Positions 27,208 through 36,268 of a stretch of 64,000 nt of DNA are shown here, piece by piece (within the stretch, counting starts at the first letter, position 1; the number at the start of each line of letters is the position of its first letter). The notes beneath the pieces are model-generated. The model had not been told where the DNA came from. It was given only the letters and a program-made list of their open reading frames with translations, and made no database searches. Both the position numbers and the translations under genes were made by a program. The stretch comes from Bog-756 sp963829235 (GTDB taxonomy: Bacteria; Actinomycetota; Acidimicrobiia; Acidimicrobiales; RAAP-2), in NCBI GenBank assembly GCA_963829235.1, contig CAWHIF010000003.1, positions 248,001 through 312,000 of the forward strand, given 5' to 3'.

Positions 27208-27396
27208 CGGCACTCGCGGAGTCGACCCATTCCCCCACTATGGCCCATGTGTCAGCGCACGGTCCGGCGGGTGGCATGGCGGTCGCCGGAGGCACGACGG
27301 TCCCGGCCGGACCCCTCGTGGAGCAGACGGAGATTTGTTACCCAGGATTCATGTGGAGAACATGCTGCCGAAATCATCGGGTTCCTAGCCTGGGTT

Positions 27397-27438
27397 GCAT
27401 GATCCAACCGCGTGCCCGCATGATCCAACCGCATGCCC
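27397..27438. repeat. 21-bp tandem duplication
   Basis: GCATGATCCAACCGCGTGCCC at 27397-27417 is repeated with one mismatch at 27418-27438. It sits in the leader of the gene at 27461, just before its ribosome-binding site. Confidence 0.85.
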
Positions 27439-27460
27439 GCCCTGTCCGCCAGGAGGTGCC

Positions 27461-28891
27461 GTGCTCGACTCGGTGATGCACGTCGGCGAGGACACCCATC
27501 AAAAGGCGCTCCGGATCAACCTCGACCCGAGGTGGTACGGCACGGTCGCCGAGATCGGGGCCGGCCAGGAAGTCGCCCGGTGGTTCTTCCGGGTCGGCGG
27601 CGCGGCGGGGACGATCGCCAAGTCCATATCCGCCTACGACATGTTGGTGAGCGACGCCATCTACGGCGAAGTGGACAGATACGTGTCGGCCGGCCGGCTC
27701 CAGGCCATGCTGGACCACGAGCACCAGTTGAACCTCGAACGGCTGAGCGACAAGCGCGGCGACACCACGTCGTTCTTCGCCTTCGCCAACACCGTCGTCG
27801 CCCGCAGCTATCAGGGAAACAACGAGTGCCACGGGTGGATGGGGCTCAAGTTCCAGGCCCACCCGAGGGACGAGCCCAGCCAGATCATCCTCCACGTTCG
27901 AATGCTCGACATCGAGGCATCGCTGCAACAAGAGGCGATCGGCGTGGTCGGCATCAACTTGCTGCACGGCGCGTTCTTCCTTCACCACGAGCCGGAGGAA
28001 TTGGTGGAGAGCCTCCTCGACAGGCTCACCACCGGCCGGATCGAGATCGACATGATCGAGTTTCGGGGCATCGAGTTTCGCCGCGTGGACAACCGCCTCA
28101 TGGCGCTGAAGTTGGTGCAGCTGGGCCTGAGCGGCGTGGCCATGTTCGGCCCGGATCGCGCCGTCCTGCAACCGAGCGAGGCCCTTCGGAAGAAGGCCGT
28201 CCTCGTCGAGCGGGGCAGCTTCCGGCCGACGACGTTGGTCAACATCGACATGCTCGAGACGGCGTTGGCCAAGTTCGAGGCCGACCCGGCCGTCGAGGGA
28301 CAGCCGGTTCTCCCCCTGGCCGAGCTGACCATGCGAAACCTGCTGGCCGGAGGGTCCGATGTCGACCGCAGCGACTTCCTGGCCCGGGCCGATCTCCTGG
28401 CCGCGTGCGGCCTGACCGTCCTGATCTCCGATTACTTCGAGTACTACCGTCTGGCCGCCTACATCGCGTCACGGACGACCGGGCGCATCGGGATCGTCAT
28501 GGGTGTGCCGAGCCTCATCGAGCTCTTCGACGAGAAGTTCTACACACAACTGCCGGGGGGCATCCTCGAGAGCTTCGGCCGGCTCTTCAAGAACGATCTC
28601 CGCATCTACGTCTACCCGTTGCAACGGACGGAGGACGAGGAGCTGCAAACCGTGGACAGCCTCGAGGTCGAGCCGGCACTACGCCCGCTCTATGAGTATC
28701 TGGCCATGCGGGGCAGTTTTGTCCCCCTGGACAACTTCCGGCACGACTACCTCAGCATCTTCAGCCGCGATGTCCTGAAGAGGATTGCCGGAGGCGACAG
28801 CACCTGGGAATCGATGGTTCCCGGCGCGGTGGCCGACCTCATCAAGGAGAAGGCGTTCTTCGGCTACAGCCGGGCCAGAGACGACGACTGA
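27461..28891 (+). CDS. Conserved protein of unknown function
   Basis: About 476 residues, no signal peptide and no membrane helix. AGGAGG at 27451-27456 lies four bases before GTG 27461; an ATG at 27476 is the alternative. The sequence alternates helices and strands (LRINLDPRWYGTVAEIGAG, IILHVRMLDIEASLQQEAIG, LLAACGLTVLISDYFEYYRLA, IGIVMGVPSLIELFD, DLRIYVYPLQRTEDEEL). I recall similar proteins being given conflicting names in databases (TonB receptor, nucleotidyltransferase), none of which fits the sequence. RIGIVMGVPSLIELFDEKFY could be a nucleotide-binding loop, but this is speculation. Standing alone between divergent and convergent genes, it has no informative neighbours. Confidence 0.7.
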   Translation: MLDSVMHVGEDTHQKALRINLDPRWYGTVAEIGAGQEVARWFFRVGGAAGTIAKSISAYDMLVSDAIYGEVDRYVSAGRLQAMLDHEHQLNLERLSDKRGDTTSFFAFANTVVARSYQGNNECHGWMGLKFQAHPRDEPSQIILHVRMLDIEASLQQEAIGVVGINLLHGAFFLHHEPEELVESLLDRLTTGRIEIDMIEFRGIEFRRVDNRLMALKLVQLGLSGVAMFGPDRAVLQPSEALRKKAVLVERGSFRPTTLVNIDMLETALAKFEADPAVEGQPVLPLAELTMRNLLAGGSDVDRSDFLARADLLAACGLTVLISDYFEYYRLAAYIASRTTGRIGIVMGVPSLIELFDEKFYTQLPGGILESFGRLFKNDLRIYVYPLQRTEDEELQTVDSLEVEPALRPLYEYLAMRGSFVPLDNFRHDYLSIFSRDVLKRIAGGDSTWESMVPGAVADLIKEKAFFGYSRARDDD

Positions 28892-28955
28892 CGCCGACGG
28901 AATGGGAAGCGGCCTCCCGGCCGACCCGTTCCGGCAGATCCCCGTCGGACCCGCC

Positions 28956-30122
28956 TCAGCGTGACCGGGGCAGCCCCAGCCCCCGCTGGGCGATGATGTT
29001 GCGCTGGACCTCGCTGGTCCCGCCGTAGGTCGTGGTGCCCAAGGCGAAGCGGAAGGCGTAGTCGGCAGCCCCGGAGGCGTGCGCCGAGGGATCACCGTGG
29101 CTCCGGATCCCATCTGCGCCCAGGAGGTCGACGAAGTCGGCCGACTGTCGGGTCAGCGCTTCGGAGGCGAACAGCTTGCTCATCGAGCCCTCGACCCCGG
29201 GCGATCCCCCCGACTCATGGATCCAGGCGCACCGGCGACAGAGCAAGGTGGTGACCTCGTTCTCCGCCGCGGCCCGCCCGAGACGGGCCCGCACATGGGT
29301 GTCGTCGACCCGTGGACGTCCGTCCTCGTCCACCGCGTCCCGGACCCACTCCTCCATGATGGCCAGCAGTCGGATCGACTCGCCCCCCTGGTCTCCGGCC
29401 CGCTCGAGGGTCAGCCCCACCTTCATCACGTCCCACCCGCCGTCCACGGCGCCGATGCGCAGGGCGTCATCCACCCGGACATCGGAGTAGAAGGTCAGAT
29501 TGGTCCGTTCGCCCGAGAGCGTGTGCACCGGCTGGATCTCGACGCCGGGCTGGCGGAGCGGCACCAGGAAGGTGGTCAGCCCCTGGTGCTTGGGGAGGTC
29601 GGGACTGGTCCGGGTCAGCATGAAGACGTAGTCGGCCTCCTGGGCGTTGGTGGTGAACATCTTCTGCCCGTTCACCACCCACTCGTCGCCGTCCCGCACC
29701 GCCCGGGTCTGGGCCGCGGCCACGTCGGAGCCCGACTCGGGTTCGGTGAACCCGAGCACGATGATGATCTCCCCGCCCAGCGCCGGGGGCAGGATCAACC
29801 GCTTCTGCTCGTCGGTGCCGATCTGGCGGATGATGTTGGCCACCATGAGGGTCGTGCCCACCGCGTAGGTGGGGGCGCCGGCCCGGTGGAACTCCTCGGC
29901 GAAGGCCAGCATCTCGAGGGGGTCGCGGCCCTGGCCTCCGAACTCCTCGGGCCACCCGGGAGCCAGCCACCCCCGCTCGACCAGGGCGCGATGGAAGTCC
30001 CAGTTGTGGTGGACCCCGGTCCGGTGCATCTGGTCGAGCACCTCGTCGGTGAGGGCGTCGTCCAGGAAGGCCCGTGCCTCCTGCCGGAAGGCGTCGCTGC
30101 GTTCACCGAGTCGAAAGTCCAT
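28956..30122 (-). CDS. Acyl-CoA dehydrogenase
   Basis: Protein of 388 residues. FAD-dependent oxidation of an acyl-CoA to the enoyl-CoA. FTEPESGSDVAAAQTRA and VVNGQKMFTTNAQEADY are the flavin-binding middle-domain motifs; GTTTYGGTSEVQRNIIAQRG is the C-terminal signature that contacts FAD. The usual catalytic Glu position is not obvious, as in the actinobacterial FadE pairs that work as heteromers. Its ATG begins two bases after the stop of the next acyl-CoA dehydrogenase, so they form an operon and probably one alpha2beta2 enzyme, as known for steroid side-chain FadE pairs. Confidence 0.9.
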   Translation of the reverse strand: MDFRLGERSDAFRQEARAFLDDALTDEVLDQMHRTGVHHNWDFHRALVERGWLAPGWPEEFGGQGRDPLEMLAFAEEFHRAGAPTYAVGTTLMVANIIRQIGTDEQKRLILPPALGGEIIIVLGFTEPESGSDVAAAQTRAVRDGDEWVVNGQKMFTTNAQEADYVFMLTRTSPDLPKHQGLTTFLVPLRQPGVEIQPVHTLSGERTNLTFYSDVRVDDALRIGAVDGGWDVMKVGLTLERAGDQGGESIRLLAIMEEWVRDAVDEDGRPRVDDTHVRARLGRAAAENEVTTLLCRRCAWIHESGGSPGVEGSMSKLFASEALTRQSADFVDLLGADGIRSHGDPSAHASGAADYAFRFALGTTTYGGTSEVQRNIIAQRGLGLPRSR

Positions 30123-30124
30123 GG

Positions 30125-31153
30125 TCAGCCCCCGTGCCGAGGGACGGAGAGGCGGTGGCCCTCGGCCCGGGCATAGAGAGAGGACGGTTCGGCGAACAGG
30201 GCCGGCCAGGCCTTGGCCCGTCGGAAGTACAACTGGATGTCGAACTCGAGCATGAACCCGTACCCACCGTGGTAGTGCAGGCTGCGGTAGCTCGCCTCCC
30301 GGGCCGCCTCGGCATTGAAGGCACAGGCCAGTGCGGCCAACTCCGGCGCCCGACCGGGCTCCTCGGCTGCGGCCCAGGCGGCCTCCCGGGCCAGCAGGCC
30401 CCCGCCGTCGACCCCGGTGGCGGCATCAGCCAGGCCATGGGCCACCGCCTGGAAGGAACCGATGGGCACGCCGAAGGCGTGACGCTCCTTCACGTACTCC
30501 ACGCCGATCTCGAGGGAGCGGGTGCCCATCCCGGCCAGGGCGTTGGCCATCAGCACCAGCCACTCGTCCCGCGCCCGTTCGAACAACGCACCCGCGTCCG
30601 GTCCCGACATCAACAGCCGGGCGCCGGCCCCGATGTCGATGTCGGCCACCGGCAGGGAGCCCAGGTTGTCCACCCTGGTGCGGGCCCCGCCGATAGCTGC
30701 CGCCCACAGTTGTCCCCCGTCGGCGAAGACCACGTCGTCGGCCACCGCCCCGGACGGGACCATCGTGAGCGTGCCCTGTGTCGGCGGGTGCAGGGCCAGG
30801 GTGATCAGGCGGTCGCCGGCCAGCGCGGTGGCCAGCATCGACCTCGTCTCGGAGTTGTCCACCCGTTCCAGCAGCCGGGCGGTCACCTGCGCCTCCAGCA
30901 GGGGTGCCGATCCGAGGAAGCGACCGTGCTGCTCGGCCACGAGAGCCAGGTCCAGCAGCGACGCCCCCCCTCCACCGTGCTCCTCGCCGACGGCCATCTC
31001 CATGGCCCCGGTCTCACGCAGTCGCACCCACAGGTCGGCGTCGTGGCCCAACGGTTCGGAGGCACGGACCCGTTCGGGAGGGGATTCCTTGGCGTAGAGC
31101 GCGCCGAAGGCCTCGATCAGTAGTTGCTGTTCCTCCGACGGATTGAGGTCCAT
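30125..31153 (-). CDS. Acyl-CoA dehydrogenase, partner subunit
   Basis: Protein of 342 residues, shorter and more divergent than its neighbour. MDLNPSEEQQLLIEAFGALY is the N-terminal helix; EEHGGGGASLLDLALVAEQ and VKERHAFGVPIGSFQAVAHG are recognisable; LHYHGGYGFMLEFDIQLYFR near the C-terminus replaces the usual YGGTSEIQ signature. In heteromeric FadE enzymes one subunit carries the FAD-contacting residues and the other lacks them, which matches this pair. It precedes the other subunit with a two-base gap. Confidence 0.85.
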   Translation of the reverse strand: MDLNPSEEQQLLIEAFGALYAKESPPERVRASEPLGHDADLWVRLRETGAMEMAVGEEHGGGGASLLDLALVAEQHGRFLGSAPLLEAQVTARLLERVDNSETRSMLATALAGDRLITLALHPPTQGTLTMVPSGAVADDVVFADGGQLWAAAIGGARTRVDNLGSLPVADIDIGAGARLLMSGPDAGALFERARDEWLVLMANALAGMGTRSLEIGVEYVKERHAFGVPIGSFQAVAHGLADAATGVDGGGLLAREAAWAAAEEPGRAPELAALACAFNAEAAREASYRSLHYHGGYGFMLEFDIQLYFRRAKAWPALFAEPSSLYARAEGHRLSVPRHGG

Positions 31154-31333
31154 CAGGCCGGCTCCTCCCTCGCATCCCCCTGCAGGACGCGAGTTCCTCT
31201 CGGCGCACCGCCGACGATCGGCGGGGCACGGTGCTCTCGGTACGACGCGGCACGACCGTAGCGCGGCACGATCCGCCCACGGCACTCAGCCCATCGCTGG
31301 CTCCCACCGCATCGACATCCCCTCGGGCCGGGG

Positions 31334-32536
31334 TCAGGCGGCCTCGGAGAAGCCCATCAGGCGGTTCAGGTTGCCGCCCATGACCTTTTTGATGTCCTCG
31401 TCGGGCAGGCCCTCGAGATCGTCGACGAAGGTGATCGGGTCGGCCATGCCCTCGGGATGCGGGTAGTCGGATCCGAACAGCACCCGATCGGCACCCAGGA
31501 TCTCGACGAGACCTTTGGGGTCCTCCTCGTGGAACGGGTGGACGTAGATGCTGCGCTTGAACGCCTCGACCGGGTTCTCGTCGAAGGAGTTGGGGGAGTG
31601 GATCCAGGCATGCTCCAAATCGGCGAGCATGGGACGAACCCAGTTGCTCCCGTTCTCCACAGGGATGAATTTGATGGTGGGGAAACGGGAACAGAGACCG
31701 TGCCCCACCAGGGAGGCGACCGTGTCGATGATCGGGCGGCCCTGGTGCCCGGTGATGGCCCGGAACCCCGAGTCGCCCTTGAACGGCGTCATCTCACCGG
31801 TGGGACTGCCCTCCCACTCGTTGGCGTACCGCTGGTACCCGCTGTCGGAGGCGTGCATCCCGATCAGCACGCCGGCTTCGGCCACCCGTTTCCAGAACGG
31901 GTCGAACTCGGGCAGTGCGGGCGAACGCGGGCCCATGTACCCCCATGCCGGGGCGGGGCGGATGAGGACGATGCGGGCACCGCGCTCCACCACCCAGTCC
32001 AGCTCCTCGATGGCCCGGTCGACGATGCCGAGGTGGATGACGGGACTCGGGAACATCCGGTTCTCGTAGTCGAACGTCCAGTGCTCGTGCATCCACTGGT
32101 TGAGGGCATGGACCACGGCGTGGACCGCGGGAGGGTTGTCCCGCATCCGCTCCTCGAGCAGGCTGGCCAGGGTCGGCCACATGAGGGCCCGGTCCAGTCC
32201 CAGTTCGTCCATGAGCTTCAACCGCGGCTCGGGGTCGGAGAAGCCGGGTAGGGCGTCGATGGCCCGGCCCAGAATCTCGCGCCGGGTCTTGCCTTCGGGA
32301 TTGCCGCTCTTGAAGTACTCCTCCTGGGCGCCGGGGGCCGCCACCCTGGCGAAGGTGGGATTGGGGATGTACTCGCTGATCAGGCCGTTGACGGCGATCT
32401 TGGTCCGGCCGTCGACCTCGACGTACTTGATCAGGCCCTCGTACTCGGACGGGAGGTACTTGGTGAAGGCATCCGTCGTCTCGTACATGTGGTTGTCGGC
32501 GTCGAACACCGGGAAATCGACCTTCCGTGACGGCAT
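31334..32536 (-). CDS. Amidohydrolase family 2 metal-dependent hydrolase
   Basis: Protein of 400 residues of the COG2159 TIM-barrel family (hydrolases and decarboxylases such as the aminocarboxymuconate-semialdehyde decarboxylase group). DFPVFDADNHMYE carries the first metal ligands (Asp-x-x-x-His-type), IGMHASDSGYQ a barrel His, and VLFGSDYPHPEG the closing Asp. The ATG at 32536 follows AAAGGAG. Two other genes of this family lie at 40163 and 59736; they are divergent in sequence, so they are not recent duplicates. Substrate unknown, perhaps a ring-cleavage or ester intermediate. Confidence 0.85.
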   Translation of the reverse strand: MPSRKVDFPVFDADNHMYETTDAFTKYLPSEYEGLIKYVEVDGRTKIAVNGLISEYIPNPTFARVAAPGAQEEYFKSGNPEGKTRREILGRAIDALPGFSDPEPRLKLMDELGLDRALMWPTLASLLEERMRDNPPAVHAVVHALNQWMHEHWTFDYENRMFPSPVIHLGIVDRAIEELDWVVERGARIVLIRPAPAWGYMGPRSPALPEFDPFWKRVAEAGVLIGMHASDSGYQRYANEWEGSPTGEMTPFKGDSGFRAITGHQGRPIIDTVASLVGHGLCSRFPTIKFIPVENGSNWVRPMLADLEHAWIHSPNSFDENPVEAFKRSIYVHPFHEEDPKGLVEILGADRVLFGSDYPHPEGMADPITFVDDLEGLPDEDIKKVMGGNLNRLMGFSEAA

Positions 32537-32595
32537 GGCTGGACTCCTTTCGTCTCCCGGCCGGCTGCAATCGGGCCGCGCTCGACCGAACTTTA

Positions 32596-32627
32596 TCAGA
32601 ATGACGTTGCCCATCCGTCAGAATGGC
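32596..32627 (-). promoter_or_regulatory. Possible promoter with 8-bp direct repeats
   Basis: TCAGAATG occurs at 32596 and 32618, 22 bases apart (two helical turns). On the leftward strand this gives CTGACG, 18 bases and GATAAA, a plausible -35/-10 pair reading into the amidohydrolase gene, with the repeats CATTCTGA overlapping both boxes. An activator or TetR-type site is possible. Confidence 0.35.
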
Positions 32628-32685
32628 ACTGGCAAACTCGGCCGCAGGAAGCCCGATCGGCCCTTCCGACGGCCGTGGTCGGGAC

Positions 32686-33453
32686 TCAGCCCTTCGGAGC
32701 CAGCAGGCGCTCGAGGTTTGCCCGCGTCCCATCGGCCCGCCAGTGCTCGAGTACCTGCCGGTCGACCACCGGGTCGCTCCCCTCCATGGCCGTAAGCGCA
32801 GCGCGGCGGACCGATGCCTTGGCCAACGCATAGGCATCGGGGTCGAGCGACGCCAGCTGCTCGGCCGCGGCCATCGCCGCCACCTGCAGCTCGAACCGCG
32901 GCAGGCGCTGGTGGGCCAAGCCGAACCGGCACGCCTCCTCGGCATCGAGGAGCCCGGCATCGAACATCAGCTCCTCGGCACGCGGGCCGCACACGTGCTT
33001 CAACAGTTCGACCGCCACCACGGGAAAGGCCACGCCGACCCGGAGCTCGGTGACGCCGATCCGCGCCTCGTCGGCGATGAGCCGCTTGTCACAGGCGAAG
33101 GCGAGGAGGCACCCACCGGCGATGGCCGCCCCGTTGACGGCGGCGACCGTCGGCAGCGGGCACCGGAAGAGCCCGACCAGCGCAGCCCCGAGGGATTCCA
33201 GCAAGGTGTCGGTGTAGCTCTTCTCGTTGGCCAGCACCTGGCTCACATTGAGCCCGGCCGAGAAGACGTTGCCCGCTCCGGTCAGCACCAGCGCGCCGAT
33301 GCCCGGGTCGTGCTGGCAGAACTCGACGAACGTGGTGATCTCGTCCAGGACCTCCCGATCCAATGCGTTCACCTTGTCGCTGGCCAGCGTGAGCACGGCC
33401 GTCCTGCCCTCTCGGGACAGCTCGGTCCGCTTGAACTGCGGCGATTCCGTCAC
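32686..33453 (-). CDS. Enoyl-CoA hydratase/isomerase family protein
   Basis: About 255 residues. AGGAGGG touches the in-frame ATG at 33459 but lies seven bases before GTG 33453, which I prefer. Crotonase-fold marks: VFSAGLNVSQVL (oxyanion loop), AAVNGAAIAGGCLLAFACD and RIGVTELRVGVAFP. The Glu that follows GGC in classic hydratases is Leu here (GGCLL), whereas the second Glu (VTELRVG) is kept. One-acid crotonases are often isomerases or hydrolases, so hydratase activity should not be assumed. Neighbouring acyl-CoA dehydrogenase and aldehyde dehydrogenase genes fit a beta-oxidation-like role. Confidence 0.85.
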   Translation of the reverse strand: MTESPQFKRTELSREGRTAVLTLASDKVNALDREVLDEITTFVEFCQHDPGIGALVLTGAGNVFSAGLNVSQVLANEKSYTDTLLESLGAALVGLFRCPLPTVAAVNGAAIAGGCLLAFACDKRLIADEARIGVTELRVGVAFPVVAVELLKHVCGPRAEELMFDAGLLDAEEACRFGLAHQRLPRFELQVAAMAAAEQLASLDPDAYALAKASVRRAALTAMEGSDPVVDRQVLEHWRADGTRANLERLLAPKG

Positions 33454-33645
33454 GCTCATCCCTCCTGTCCGCCTGCTCCGGCCACGTGGTGCCGGTCGGC
33501 GGAACCCCGCCGGCGGCACGGCCCGGTGATCCTAAGCACGGGCACCCGCAACCCACAAGAGTGCCGAGCCCGGCGCGGCACCGGCACCGCACGGAACGCC
33601 GCACCGGCGCGGATGCCGGACGGCGAATGCCGACTGCCGACCGGC

Positions 33646-35130
33646 TCAGCGGTAGCCGGCCGGTGGGCCGTCCAGAATCACCGTCTTGGTCTCGAGGAAG
33701 GGCAGCAGGCCCTCGGTCCCGCCCTCCCGGCCGATGCCCGACTGCTTGAAGCCGCCGAAGGCGATGCCGAAATCGGTGCGGAAGGCATTGTGGCCGACGG
33801 TGCCTGACCGGAGCCGGCCTGCCACCTGCCTGGCCCGGTCCACGTCGGGGGTGAACACGGAGGCGTTGAGACCGTAGATGGTGTCGTTGGCCGTGGACAC
33901 GAGGTGTTCCTCGTCATCGGCCGGGATCACCGAGAGCACCGGACCGAAGATCTCCTCTTGCGCGATGGTGGAGGAGTTGTCCACATTGGCGAACACCGTC
34001 GGTTCCACGTAGTAGCCGCGGTCGAGCGCCTTCGGTCGTCCTCCCCCGGTGACCAGCGTGGCCCCCTCGTCCTTGCCCGTTGCGATATAGCCCTCGACCC
34101 GCTCACGCTGGCGGCCGGAGACGAGCGGGCCCATCTGGGTGGCGGGATCGAACGGGTCGCCCACACGGACCTGGGAGAAGGCGCCGGCCAGCGCCTCGAC
34201 CAGCTCATCGTGCCGCTGGCGGGTGACGACGATCCGGGTCAGTGACGAGCACACCTGCCCCGACAGCATGCATTCGGCGCGGGCCAGAGTGGCCGCAGCC
34301 TCCTGCAGGTTCATGTCGTCGAGGATGAGCGCCGCCGACTTCCCACCCAGCTCGAGGGTGCAGCGGGCGATCCGCTCCCCGCAGATCGAAGCGATCCGCT
34401 GGCCGGCGGCGGTCGAGCCGGTGAAGGTGATCTTGTCCACCCGGGGATCGCGGACCAGCAGCTCGGACACCTCCCGATCGGCGGTGACGACGTTCAGCAC
34501 CCCGGCGGGTAGGCCGATGGCCTCGGCGATCTCGGCCACCACATAGGCGTCGCCGGGAGCCTCGGGCGAGCACTTGAGCACCACGGTGCACCCGGCCAGG
34601 AGGGCCGGCGCCAGCTTGTAGGTGATGAGGCCCATGGGGGCGTTCCACGGGATGATGGCGCCCACGACGCCCACCGGCTCACGCACCAGCAGGCCGAACT
34701 CCCCCATCGTGGGCTGCGCCCGCTCCTCGAACGGGAAGGTCTCGGCCAGATCGGCGTAGTAGTCGAACCCGGCGGCGGTGCCGGCGGCGCTGTGCTTGGC
34801 GATGACGTAGAGGGCGCCGGACTCGCGGGGCCAGATCTGCCCGATGTCCTCGGCCCGCTCCCGCAGGCCGGCGGCGATGCCTCTGAGGAACCCGGCCCGT
34901 TCGGCGTGGGTCATCGTGGGCCAGGGGCCCTCGTCGAACGCCCGTCGGGCCGCCGTCACGGCCCGGTCGATGTCGGCCGCCTGGGCCTCGGGGACACGGA
35001 AGTACACCTGCTCCGTGCCCGAGTCGATGACATCGATGGTGGCATCGGACGACGGTGCAACCCACCCGCCGTCGATGAAGAACCGGTCTGCGTGTCGGAG
35101 CGGTACGGCTGTCTCACCGGTCAAGGTCAA
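33646..35130 (-). CDS. Aldehyde dehydrogenase (NAD-dependent)
   Basis: About 494 residues. Oxidizes an aldehyde to the acid. Motifs: VGAIIPWNAPMGLITYKLAP, the NAD loop ITFTGSTAAGQRI, the general base Glu in LELGGKSAALIL, and the nucleophile Cys in LSGQVCSSLTR; KQSGIGREGG closes the domain. The open frame extends to a GTG at 35190, but a TTG at 35130 preceded by GAGGAG gives the usual ALDH N-terminal length (TLTGETAVPLRHADRFFIDG). Likely acts after an alcohol dehydrogenase such as the one at 42627. Confidence 0.9.
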   Translation of the reverse strand: MTLTGETAVPLRHADRFFIDGGWVAPSSDATIDVIDSGTEQVYFRVPEAQAADIDRAVTAARRAFDEGPWPTMTHAERAGFLRGIAAGLRERAEDIGQIWPRESGALYVIAKHSAAGTAAGFDYYADLAETFPFEERAQPTMGEFGLLVREPVGVVGAIIPWNAPMGLITYKLAPALLAGCTVVLKCSPEAPGDAYVVAEIAEAIGLPAGVLNVVTADREVSELLVRDPRVDKITFTGSTAAGQRIASICGERIARCTLELGGKSAALILDDMNLQEAAATLARAECMLSGQVCSSLTRIVVTRQRHDELVEALAGAFSQVRVGDPFDPATQMGPLVSGRQRERVEGYIATGKDEGATLVTGGGRPKALDRGYYVEPTVFANVDNSSTIAQEEIFGPVLSVIPADDEEHLVSTANDTIYGLNASVFTPDVDRARQVAGRLRSGTVGHNAFRTDFGIAFGGFKQSGIGREGGTEGLLPFLETKTVILDGPPAGYR

Positions 35131-35272
35131 TTGAGCTGTCTCCTCGTCGATTCGCCGCCGGAGCCGAACGGCGGCGGCGGGTGGCGGCACTGCCGCTTGG
35201 GCACAGCGTAGCCAGCCCCGTTTCGAGGGGTCACGGCTCCGGTCCGACGGGTGACGGCGCCGGCTCGCGTGG

Positions 35273-35717
35273 TTACGGCTTCGGCGGGAGGCTTGCCCGG
35301 TAGGACACCGGCAGCAGCTCGATCAACTGGCCGTCGGGATCCCGGACGAACAGGGCCGCACCCACGTCACTCTCCTCGATGACCTCCCCGCCGTACTCGG
35401 TCGACCCGCGCCGCGGTGGCCCGCACGTCGTCGACCGAGAGGGACAGGTGGGTGAGCCCGGGCTCGTTCATCGTGCGCGGCCGGTAGGGGGCGGTGGCCC
35501 CGGGGGCGGAATAGTGCATCAGCTCGAGGACGAATCCGTCGAGGGTCAGGTACGAGGCGGTGACTCCGAGCGGCGGCGTGAGGCAGGTGAGCTTGGCCGT
35601 CGGATCGTCGGGAGGGGTGATCTCGTACCAGAGTTTGAAGCCGAAGACCTCCTGGTAGAACTGCTTCGATCGCTCGAGGTCGGTGACGACGTGCCCCGTG
35701 TGGTTGTACGTGCCCAT
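35273..35717 (-). CDS. VOC/glyoxalase-like dioxygenase-fold protein, one frameshift
   Basis: About 147 residues. MGTYNHTGHVVTDLERSKQF and YQEVFGFKLWYEI form the first module; GLTHLSLSVDDVRATAARV the second. The frame shifts by one base near 35400 and then reads EYGGEVIEESDVGAALFV and RDPDGQLIELLPVSYRASLP to the TAA at 35273. His, His and Glu (HTGH, HLSL, DGQLIELL) sit where VOC metal ligands are expected. Could be a glyoxalase, epimerase or extradiol-type enzyme. Confidence 0.75.
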
Positions 35718-35844
35718 GCGCTGCCTCCGGTCCAGCCGGCCCCGTCTCCCGTGCCGGACGGCGTCATTGTAACGACATCCCGCATCGTGTTGCCGCCCTG
35801 ACGACAGGGCGCCCCGGCGTGCACCCCGCCGGTGGATCGGGAGG

Positions 35845-36078
35845 CTACGACGGCAGCATCACGTCGACGAGGATGGCCGACGTCGGGCAGTTGGAGGCGG
35901 CCGTTCGCACCTCTTCCTCCCGACCGTTCACGTCGCCGACGACGACGGCCACACCGTCTTCGTCGAGGTCGAACACGCCCGGCGCCCAGAACACGCAATT
36001 CCCCGAACCCATGCAGGCGTCCCGATCGATTGCGACACGGACACCCCCCGGGTCCGGGCTCTCCGGTTCTTCGACCAT
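35845..36078 (-). CDS. 3Fe-4S-type ferredoxin, P450-partner class
   Basis: Protein of 77 residues. The cluster motif is CMGSGNC (Cys22, Cys28) with a distant NCPTSAI (Cys64). The position that would hold the second cysteine of a 4Fe-4S site is Ser, so only three Cys remain, as in the actinobacterial ferredoxins that feed cytochromes P450. It is acidic with the ADR-type VAIDRDACMGSGNCVFWAPG start. Three P450 genes lie 5-12 kb downstream, but none is adjacent, so the partner is inference. Confidence 0.88.
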   Translation of the reverse strand: MVEEPESPDPGGVRVAIDRDACMGSGNCVFWAPGVFDLDEDGVAVVVGDVNGREEEVRTAASNCPTSAILVDVMLPS

Positions 36079-36268
36079 CGGTCCAGGGTAACACCCGGCC
36101 CTCGACCTCGGCAGTGCTCGGACGCAGAATCCGGCGTCGTGAACGGGTCACGGCGGCCCGTGTCCGGACGGGGCCGTGTCCTATGCTGAGCCGGTGCTGA
36201 GCCGGGCCGTCGGGCACGGTGGGGTACGGACACGGTGGAGGACGGGAAGAGGCGCGGATGTGGAGCAG

